From assembly GCA_033065855.1 (NCBI GenBank), contig JAVXUO010000518.1:1-64000 (forward strand): DNA of 64,000 bases, in the 5' to 3' direction. A program made the translations under genes and the position numbers. Positions 1 to 10,100 of this stretch are shown piece after piece; within the stretch, counting starts at the first letter, position 1, and each line of letters begins with the position of its first letter. The notes below the pieces were generated by a model, which was given only the letters and a program-made list of their open reading frames with translations, was not told the DNA's origin and did no database searches. Source of the DNA: Escallonia rubra. Taxonomy: Eukaryota; Streptophyta; Magnoliopsida; Escalloniales; Escalloniaceae.

Positions 1-233
1 ACCTTTCTGTATATGATCATGAATTACTTCTGTAATTGAGGATCTCAATCTCACAGGAAAAGTACAAATGTTTGAATCTATCATTTTAATTATTGATATA
101 TGTTGTCATCATTGAAGTGGGAACCAACCCTGATGTGCTATATAAACCTTTCAATGTTACATCAAGCATAGAGCAATTAAAATGAGGGAAGTATTTCAGA
201 AACTCAACAATGTGTCAAAAATATTGTACTTCA

Positions 234-431
234 TCATAAATGCCATTTACTGTTAACCATCCGCACATAGTGGCCTGCAAGGGCAAGCTCTGGTATCTTA
301 TACGGAGTACTATATTTTGATATATCCTGACAACACATACGAAGGCGGGTACAAGGTTTTCGACCCTTTTTGGTTTTCCGGTCTCTTTCACATATATCTC
401 CCAAGTTATTCACGGGAGGTCTCTTTTCCAC
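234..431 (-). pseudogene. Decayed receptor-kinase C-lobe fragment
   Basis: Read on the minus strand, this stretch starts with a VEKRPPVNNLGD-like segment. It aligns with the GKRPSVTNLGEYV segment of the kinase-like gene at 1418-2953. A weaker match (IPELALAGHYV against ADMISIAGQCL) continues downstream. No complete kinase domain surrounds it, and the flanking frames shift and stop, so this is a relic and not an exon. It lies in the same orientation as the better-preserved gene, as expected from an old tandem duplication. The homology was judged by eye. Confidence 0.6.
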
Positions 432-532
432 CCTTTTGATCTCACTGGATTTTCATCTCTTTCTTGTATCAAATGGATTGTCTAATGCTATTATACATTG
501 ATGCTTCCTTCATGAAATAGTACGGTGATGTT

Positions 533-612
533 TTAATAGGCAGTGTTTTGGTCCTGCATTATCTCTATCACTTCCTCAATAGATGTTCTTTCATTATGGG
601 TTTTGCGTTTTA
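533..612 (-). pseudogene. Second decayed kinase tail fragment
   Basis: The minus strand encodes THNERTSIEEVIEIMQDQ followed shortly by a stop. This resembles the last residues of the neighbouring kinase-like gene (NPRERPPMDRVVEMIQELQ, then stop). It lies upstream, on the minus strand, of the fragment at 234-431, although it matches a later part of the protein. The two fragments therefore come either from different dead copies or from a rearranged one. It is short and was judged by eye. Confidence 0.5.
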
Positions 613-1417
613 TATGACATAGTGGGTTGAGATGAGTTATTTGATTCTGCCAAATTCCTATTTGCACCCGTGTGGTTCGGAGGACAATGCTTTATCTGCC
701 ACAGGAATGAGAGATTCAAATGAACAACCATGCCTCGACAGGATAAAATAACGATTACACTTCGCATATAGTTGGGGCCATCTGATCACCATTAGTGTGT
801 TGCGACTGAATAGCATCTACGCTATAAGAGAATAGAGCAGCATATGTTCAGTACTTCAAAACATAGTCAGCTGTGTCTAATTCATACACCTGTATCAAGA
901 ACCACATGGCTTCTGTTATTTTTTCCTTTGTTTTGGGGAGGGTGTGAGGGAAGGGGAGGGGGAGGGGGAGGGAAGATCTTCATATATGCTCAATATGCGC
1001 GTGTTTCTTTGATCTGAAAACATTTCAGAGCGAGTGTTGTACCATCTGCTATCAGACGCCAATATCATTCTTTTTAATTTTTACTTCCAATGTGATTCAA
1101 GGATCTCACACCAGAAGTGGAGATATAATCTCTTGAAGCGAAAAGGGGAATTTTAGAATAATATATAGTTCAGTAGCTCAGACATGGGCCATTTTTGAAT
1201 CCAACAAGTGTGTATGGATGTGCAGCAATAACCATTCAAGAGTTACCAGCAGTTCTTCACATCAAGCAACTGCAGGAACTTCCCAATCAAACCGAATTAA
1301 AGAAAATAAAGAACACTGCAGAAACTTCACATGCTTCTAGTTTCATATTTATGGTTTCGATCTACACGTCAGAGAAAGTAACATCGTGTACAGCAAAATT
1401 TGTTCGACTTTTATTAA
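613..1417. other. Intergenic, 3' side of the pseudokinase gene
   Basis: No convincing coding sequence on either strand. It contains the G-rich tract at 935-973 and is otherwise ordinary AT-rich DNA. The part next to 1418 is probably the 3' untranslated region of the minus-strand gene. Confidence 0.5.
935..973 (+). repeat. G-rich tract with many GGG runs
   Basis: The plus strand has at least six runs of three or more G separated by one to four bases, the usual primary-sequence pattern for a possible G-quadruplex. It lies about 450 bp beyond the stop codon of the minus-strand kinase-like gene. Function is unknown. Confidence 0.6.
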
Positions 1418-2953
1418 TTACGAGAGAGAACTTGACTCCTGCAACTCTTGAATCATCTCCACCACTCTGTCCATGGGAGGTCTTTCTCTTGGGTTCTTCG
1501 TAAGACACTGCCCTGCAATACTGATCATATCCGCCACAATTTCCTTCGCATTGACCATTCTCTTGTCGGGCACTGCTTTCAATCCTTCTCTTCTTGCCTT
1601 TTCTTTTACGTACTCCCCCAAGTTAGTCACTGAAGGTCTTTTCCCTGTTATAAGCTCTAAAAGCAGAACCCCAAAGCTATACACATCAGACTTCTGCGTG
1701 AAGACTTTTGGGATGCTTTGGTAATATGTTAGTTCAGGTGCGATCCGGCCAGGATTTCGTCTGACGATTATAGCTGGAGGTACAAGATACGATGTCTCAA
1801 AACTAGAAAGACAAGCAGAGAAGTCTATCCTGATCATTATGTTGGAAGACTTGATCACCCCACAAACAAGAGATCTACCATCTTTTGTTACTTGGTTGTG
1901 AATGGAAGCCAGTGCCTTTGCTGCATCAAGTGCTATTTGCAGACGAATTTTGCAATTGAGAGGCGTAAATTGAACACCTTCGCTTCCTACATTTTTAGCA
2001 TGGACAAGTCAATTCATGCCTTTAACAAACTATAGAACATGCTTTACCGCTATGTCAACAAAATAACTAATCATTTCCACAATTTGGGATATGGAGAAAT
2101 GATCTAGACATTCATGCAAATTTAAGGATTATAACTTCAACTTGATGTTTCTTTACAATCTGCTGCAGCCTGCAGGCCTTCTTATTTTGCTGATGTTTAC
2201 TTTACGAGAGATTTACGTTGTAGGGGGACTTTATGCAGAAATTTTACAGTAAAAAAGTGTCAGTCTGTTGCTTGCTTTATTCATCATATCCACCCATTAG
2301 CATTTGAACCAAAAGAAGTGAGTTATTGATATTTGGAGATGATGTTAACTACAAGCTTGATAAGAAGTCACTTTGCCTTAGCCAAATAAACAGTAAAATT
2401 CGAAACATTGAAGGAATTAAAGTAAGTGTATCTCACCATGTAAAAGCTCCTCTAAACTCCCCAAGCACAAATACTCATGAACAAGAAAAACTTGCCCACC
2501 ATACCAACAACTGAACTGCATTGGCAAGAGCCGCGCATCACGCACTCCTCCAAAGAACTTGATCCAAAACTCAAAATCATCTGAGCGAACCAGCTCGTCC
2601 CTGATCTTCCTGATCGTTACGATGGAGCCACAGTTGAGAACAACCTTGTACAAGGTCCCCAGGGTCCCTTCCCCAAGCCTCACTTTTGGTAGTTGAGCTA
2701 TGTCTGATGGATCATACTTCTTTGAACTTGCTTCATCTCCACATATCACCCTGGTGGGAAGTGTTACCTTAATTTCTAGCAATGATACCGGCGTTTCATT
2801 GATCGCTTTGTCAGTGCTAGATCTTGCCTTCATTTTTGCAAGTTTGCCGGGTATCAATCTCACTTTAACGTACATGTGGTACACGATACACGTGAACAGG
2901 ATGATAAATAGGTAAAGGAAAAACATGGGCAACCAATTTCGATAATCTTCCAT
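1418..2953 (-). CDS. Membrane pseudokinase, LRR-III receptor-kinase type, no ectodomain
   Basis: Two exons: 2953-2437 and 1986-1418, joined at GT-AG sites that rejoin a Gly codon (phase 1). The product is about 361 aa. I chose the ATG at 2951-2953 because the open frame continues upstream without another in-frame ATG before a stop. Residues 7-28 form one membrane segment. The kinase-like domain follows. Its Gly loop is intact (LGEGTLG, about 93-99), but the beta-3 lysine position is Arg (VTIRK, R115), the catalytic-loop HGN/HRD position reads CGV, and the DFG position reads DFS. The C-lobe APE and DVYSFGVLLLELITGKRP segments are well kept. These substitutions make phosphotransfer unlikely, so a scaffold or regulatory role fits better (inference). 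The family normally has an LRR ectodomain. None is visible upstream, so the gene is truncated or has an unusual short form. It could also be a recent pseudogene, but the long frame and clean splice sites argue for a coding gene. Confidence 0.75.
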
Positions 2954-4159
2954 GTCTGTGCAAGATGGCTGATAGTAGTCTTCTTGTGTTGGTGTTGAAA
3001 ACAGTCTCGACAGGCTCAAAGAGATCTCGGAAACTAAGAATGTTCACTTTCATATGGCATTGGTGTTTTCACCTGAGACTTGGGATTCATCATCATCCTT
3101 GATGCACAGAGAACTTTGCTATGTGTACTGAATCTTTTAAACTATCTTTAATTTAAAATCTTGTTTTCTTCTGTACCATGGACAGAAGAGACCAATAACA
3201 TTTGGTGCCTAGCACTCCATTTTTACCTTAATATTAACAAGCCCATGCCGAACCCACATCGATTCGAGTCCTTCTCACAAGCAAAAGATCAAAAATTATC
3301 TTGAGAATTGTATTATTATATAGACATGCTTACATTGCACAGGGTATAATCGTAAATGATATAGTGAGAAAAAAATGTTATTGCTGACAATATGCGTTAC
3401 GAATATTCATATTTATAATACATTATAGCAAGTTACAATGCCTCATGATATACGATTAACATATGCTACAAATACCTTTGTAGCACAATTCGAGTCCTTT
3501 TGACAAAATAGAATATAAAAAAACTATTGTGAAAAACGTATTGGTAAATATTCATGCTTACATCACACAAGGCATGATCCTAAATGGTATAGGAAGAAAA
3601 AAATGTTATCGTCGACAATATGCATGACAAGTATTTGTATCTATTTATAATATCTCAGAACTAATTAATATTACAAGGCGACACGATTACGATAAACGTA
3701 TACCTTAGTAGCATAATTTAGTATTTTTCTTATAAATATTGTGGACATATCGACGATACTTCAAATGTCTTAAGATACATGTATATGCTAATATATATAG
3801 CATTAAGTATCTTGTACCAAAAAATTGCATATTACATGTGATAATAGCTTACTTTAAAGCAATCGAAGCATAATGATTTTGAAAAAGGAATGACCGTCAA
3901 AAACTAAGTCGAGAACCTATCAATGTCAAGGAAAAAAAAAAGGCAGTTGCAGATAAGCCTGAAACGTTGTCGTTTTCGAAAAAGAGGCACTACGGCGCCG
4001 TTTCTTTCGGTTGCTTTCATCTCAAAGTTTAGTCGAAATGAATAATATCAGATCGGAAAGTAATTTGTCAAGATCAAAGTCTTGTGTGATTCTTGATAGT
4101 TTCTTGGAATCCAAACACACCGTTAAGAAAACTCGAAAGTCGAACTTCGTTTGGGCCAG
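2954..4159. other. Divergent intergenic region, shared 5' side of two genes
   Basis: The kinase-like gene (minus) and the FAM114-like gene (plus) diverge here, about 1.2 kb apart, so promoters for both are expected. Apart from the tandem repeat at 3264-3716 I see no clear motif. The open frame of the kinase-like gene runs back to about 3048 without an ATG, so an upstream non-coding exon is possible. Confidence 0.5.
3264..3716. repeat. Diverged tandem duplication, about 225 bp x 2
   Basis: Two adjacent copies share the order TTCGAGTCCTT..., CATGCTTACAT.., AAAAAAATGTTAT, GACAATATGC and CCTT.GTAGCA. The first runs from about 3264 to 3486 and the second to about 3716. The many mismatches and small gaps show the duplication is old. 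It lies between two divergently transcribed genes. Confidence 0.7.
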
Positions 4160-7100
4160 ATGGAGGATAGTACGACGGAGCCACCGAAGCAGGAGATAAT
4201 TCCGGAAGAAGAAGTAGAAGCAGCACGGGCGCCACCTCCGACCGGCAGCGGCGGCGGAAGCGGTGGTGGTTGGGGTGGCTGGGGTTTCTCCTCCGTCTTC
4301 TCAGATCTCCAGAAGGCCGCTACTGTCGCCGCCGAAGAGATCTCCCGCAATGTATCTCTCTCTCTCTCTCACTCTCACTACAGTTCGTTCAATTGCATTG
4401 CATGTGATTCTTCTTCTTACATGTTCTGCATGCTGAATAAGGTTTAATTGGCTTTTGATCAATTGCAGGAGTTAGAAAGCGATTTAAGCCCTAGCTGACT
4501 GATGAATTGTAGGAACTAGAATGTGAATTGGCTATGATTGACTGACTTTATCGTTGTCTGAGCATGTGAATTCAACTGAAACATGCGCAATGTGCATATT
4601 TAGACTGGATTACGAATGATCAGATCTATAATTTGGCATGAAATGACTGCTATTAGATTGCTAGTTTATGATTGATGTCAGTTTTGCAAATATGGTGCAA
4701 GCGACTGCAAATCCACTATAGACCTTGTGCTGCTGGCATAGATGTATGGTCGCTCGTCTGCCTAAGTTCTTGCATTGGGTGACACTAATTTTACGTGTAT
4801 GAAAAATCACTGGTTACCCCAACATTCTGAACCGTAGAGCCTCACTGACCTCAACGCCGAGCCATATCTAATAAAAAGAGGACTTGGTCGGACCAATCTA
4901 TGGTGTACCCTTGAAACCCTTTCTATCTCCATTCCCCTAACTGATGGTTGAGAGAGATAAGGAACCTTTTTCTGTTGGTACGGTGAACTAAGTCTAGAAA
5001 CAAATATATTGAACAGGTCAACCGTCCACTTCACCGAGTACCACTACTATTGTCAGAGGATGATCCAATCACATGCTAGTAAGAATCACCGCGTACTCCA
5101 ATTTGATGACAAGAAAAAAAGACAAAGACATCGGATGTATTTGCTTAAGTCATCACTACATTTAGCTGTGTGGACTACTTCTTAAAAATCGTATAAGATC
5201 AAATAGCGTTTCCTCCCTTACCGCGGAACAAAAGTCTAAGACAAGAAAGTAGGAATTTACAGATGTTTTTTCAACACAAGTATACGTTCTTAGCTATAAG
5301 TTTGGTAGATGGTTGAGAGTTGTATGGCCCTAGCGCAGAGCTTCTCTGTGTGTATTCAGTTAGATTGGCTAGCTCAGACTTTGGGGACGAGTCTTGATAT
5401 GAACTTTTCTGTCCCACAGCAATTGAGAAGCACACTTACATTTCAGCCAATCCACTGTTTGTTTTAGGCAATGCACAAGCTTTTCTTGGTGAAGATCTAC
5501 AGAGTAGCTTTATTAAGATTTAGTAAGTAGGTATGCTAATGCATATTTCTTGTTACTTGCTCGTTTGTTGCTATTGCGTGAAACTTGTTTTAACCAATCC
5601 CTAGTTTATGCTATGTTGGAGTTTGATATGGGTCCCATTTATTTTCGTTCATTATGTACAAATTACATTTTCATTCAGTAGTGGTCCCATATTCAGGCTG
5701 CTGAAGTTGCTAAGACAGCAGCAAAAAGCATCACAGATATGCAAGATGTGGCTGAAGACTCAGAAGCCTCCAAGGAAGATGATACAGAAGCATCTGAACA
5801 GGAAGAGGAAAGTGAAGATGAAAATGACAAGTTACGCAAGATAGCTTTGGAAAAACTCGAGAAAGCTAGTGATGATTCATTCCTTGGCCAGGCAAGTCAA
5901 ATTTGAGATTCTAAAATCTAAATATGATGGCTGTTTATCTGATACTTGGATCAGCGTGTGGTTTCTCACCCAGGTCAAGGTCTGAGTTTTTAAGGATGAA
6001 CTCATACCTAAAGTTCTCCACGCATTGCTGCAGCCTCGCTTTTCTGCTTCTTTTTCTTTGGCGGGGGCTTTCGCTCAACTTGCTTTAGTTATTTTCAGGA
6101 GTTGTTTCTGTTGTTCGGGATACTGATGATAGTATGAGTCGCACGAAGGCATTGGACATGTGCCACTTTGTGCTTATATAATCAGTTAATTTCTTGATTT
6201 ATAGTCATTGATTTCGCTTTCATATTGTCTATTGCAGGGTTTGAAGGCTCTTGATAATTCGGTGGAAAATTTTGCTTCAGGAGCTTGGCAAGCGTTAGGA
6301 AATGCATGGAAAGGGGGTTCGAATATGGTCAACAAGTATGCCTGCGTCTCATGGCTAAGTTTTGCTTTAGTCAACTGATCATGCTTGTGCTCATGAGTCA
6401 TGGGGAAAACATTGCTTAGTTGTCATGTTGCTGGCTGTGCAGAATTTTGTGTTTCACTAACGATTATTAATTGTAATTTTCCAAAAGCTAATTGAATTGG
6501 CTATATAGAGTCTAGAAAAGTAAGACATTCATGAGATGTAACAAAAATGCTGCCAGTAGCCTGCCATCATAGTTACCTAATCCAGATATTATCGTGTATT
6601 GAGATCTCATTTTTGCTTATTAGGCAAGGGATCGTCATATCCTCAGTCCTATGTTCAAACGAAAGTATAAAATCATTGGAATACATCCTAATTGCATGAG
6701 GATAAAATGAAGCTTCTGAAGAAATTGTGTTAAAGAATGGAATATATTCCTTGAGCAATAAACACGTAACACGAGAGAAATTACAAGCCAGTTTAGACAA
6801 ATTTAGACAATGTTAAAGCCTGTACGATGCGTTCAGATTCATGTTATCTTAGAGTAGTGATGCAATGATACTGTTTATTTATCGATGGGTCCATGACTCC
6901 AGATAACAGGACAACCAGGATCTTGCGGATTTTCACTTTCTTCTCAAAAAAAGATTTTCATGGCTGAGATTTCAATTTCTTATTTTCTTGGCTGGCCATA
7001 GGACTCATCCGCAGCCATGCCGTTTCAAGTAGAGAATGCTGTTTAGTTATGGAAGGATCCATGACATTACACAATAGGATCTTGCGGATCCATGACTCCA

Positions 7101-10100
7101 GATAACAGGACAACCAGGATCTTGCGGATTTTCACTTTCTTCTAAAAAAAAATATAAAAAAAATTTGTCATGGCTGAGATTTCAATTTCTCATTTCCTTG
7201 GCTGGCCATAGGACTCATCCGCAGCCATGCCGTTTCAAGCAGTAATGCTGTTTAGTCATGGAAGTATCCATGACATTACACGAGGACAGCCAGGACGTTG
7301 CAGAATGTCAGATTTTTGGTTCAGAACTACCATGTATAGGTCATCTGGTGGCTTTTACCTCCAAGATGAACATCCTTAGAGCTGATTTGTATATGAAGAG
7401 TTTTTGTTTTCTGAAATAAGTTTGAACTCCTTCAGTTTGTGTTACTCCTGTACATCTCAGAATTCAGATTGCTATTAGTCCTTGACATTGATAGTGTTTA
7501 CAGACTTCAGTGCGTTTAAACATCTTCAAGTTTGTCCTTTTTTTTAATTTAATTTGAACAAGGTCTGACTAGGCAAGAGCATATGTACTTTATATACAAA
7601 TTTCTACTCCAATCTACTCCGGATGGACGGTGAACAGATCTAGCCATTGTCATTTTGTACAATGTGGATGTCTTTAGACTTACAGTCACTCCTGTCAGTA
7701 TGCTTGGCTAATTAAGCTATTCACATCATACCAAGCAATGATCCCTCATTGATTTTCGTATCTAGTTCAGAGTTAGTTTTTTAGGTGACAGACATTTTTT
7801 CACTACGAACGACCTATTCCTTTGTTCTATTAATAAAATATCTTGTTTCTTACGCTCTTCAGGCTAGAAAATTCTGCTGTTAATTTTGCTGAATCTATTC
7901 AACATGGTGGTCTACCAGCAGCCGGTTCTGTTACACCATCTTTTATAGAGGTTTGCATCACCCACATTATCTTACCTTTTTTGGTTGATATTCGCTTATT
8001 TTTCTGCTTCGTGTTACAGACTGGAAAAGCTTTTACTGCTAGAGGGATGCAAGTGCTTGAACTTGTTGGAAAAGAAACTATGGATCTTCTGATCACAGAA
8101 ACTGGTATTGATGTTGAGAAAAATAAGGAGGGAATGGAACAGCAAACAGACGAGGATCAGTTGTTTGAGGAAGTCACATTTGATCGATGCTTTTACATAT
8201 ATGGAGGTCCGGAGCTGTTGGAGGTAAATCTTATTTTTCAGTTAAATATGTTTGTATCCTGATTGGGATAGTTTTTTATTTATCCTTTCTGGTTTGAAAT
8301 GACTCTCAGGAACTAGAGGCATTATCCAGCCACTATACGCTGTTATTCAACAGAAGAAAAGCAAAGCTTTCATCAGAACAAAAGTTCGTTTATGATGTAA
8401 AGCTTAAACAGGTCCACCAAATTTTCAGTTTTAGCACTGAATTTGATGGAAGTGGCGTAGAGTTGGAGAAGGGGAAGAAGGTGGCGACTGGAGCTGGTGG
8501 CACCAGTGATGAAATGAAAACTTTTCATGATTCCAGTGTCAGTAAGGCTGCTGAAATGGCTGCAGGGTGATACTTCCTTCTACTTCACCCTTTCTTTTTT
8601 TCTCCCGCCTCATTTTTTAAGGAAGTACATGTGCTTGCGGCCCGGGTGGGGGTGCGGTGAGGTTCTCAGCAAAGTCTACTTGATGGTGCCTTGTAAAGGC
8701 TCCACATTATCTTCCCAGTTAATAAAAAAGAAACACACTCCTAAGTTCCCCTGAAGTTCTCATTAAGCATATTATTAATTTGAATTGCACAGCTATTTTT
8801 TCTCCTTGATGGTGCCTTGTAAAGAGTCCATATATCTCCCAATTTTATAAGAAAAAGAAACGCTCACCAAACACACTTTTAAGTTCTCCTAACTTTGGTT
8901 AATTATTAGCATTACCTATATTGTTAGTAAAAATAATTTTTCTTCTTTTAACCAAGTTTTTCCTTTAGTGATGCACTTGATCCTCATCTTGCTTAATCTC
9001 CCTTACTACCATCTCGCCTCCCTCTGAAAAGGTTTCTCATCTTTCCACGTGCTTACAGCTTCTTAACATGCTCTTTAATGCGAATTATCTTCATAGTCTT
9101 GTGACTTGTCAAGTTGTCATTCACCATGAAGTTTATTGAGATGATGATCCCTTTTGCTTGCATTTGAATACATCAGCCATCTGACCTTTGTGTTCCACTT
9201 TCTAGTTTTTAGTTGTATGCTTAATGTGCTTTATCTTTACCAATTTTTAACACAAACATCTTACACCATTGGGCCATAATGTGGTTAGATAGTTCCAGCT
9301 TTTTATTTACACTCTACATGTTAACATTGAGCCATTAGTGAGAAAGATACCTACTTGACACTTTTGTTACAAGATCATTAAATGTTTTATTCCTTTCTAG
9401 ATACTTGCTCTTACAAGATCATATGACACTTCAAAATCTATGGGAACTCTTGTACTCTTTATCATGTCCTGCAATGGCTATATGTATGTTACTATGTGGC
9501 CGTTTGGTTCCCTTTTCAAAAGCTCTCTTGGTCTGATATCTGGGAGTAGTGACTCCTTTCCTTGGGTGTCATAAGTGTTGTACTTGTCTAGGAGGCAGGG
9601 ATGGTTTTAAACGGTGCAAATATCAAAACAATACTTCTTGTGCACTTTGGACATGCTTTTCATGATTTAAAAACTTGGACTCGTGACCAACTTCTTCGGC
9701 ACTCACCAACTTGTGGTCACTTAAATTTTGATAACATGTCGACCGCACATGCATTTATGTGGAGATGTGATAATGTTTAGATGCTTAGCAGTTGCTCAGG
9801 GATGGAACCCTTTAAGCAGCCTTACCCTGATTTGTGGAGTGGCTGATTCCAAAGATTTGGACTTGCAACATTGCTTTTTGGCGGATGAGTAGTAGCACAT
9901 GCACAATTCTTATGCCCTTGATGTGTTTTTCAGTTAAGGATCATGGGTGTTAATTTTGTGATGATTCATCGTATACAAATTAAACACTTTTGATAGGTCA
10001 CCTCTGGGCAACCTTCAATTGAACTCAAGACCTCTGAGGATTGACGATTCTATTTTTTTGGTGAATTTAAATCATGTTCTGATGTTCCAAATGCCGCAGT

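Noticed and set aside
3017-3019. TTG at the left edge of the open frame as the start of the pseudokinase
   Set aside because: Non-ATG starts are not expected here. The ATG at 2951-2953 lies just before the membrane segment.
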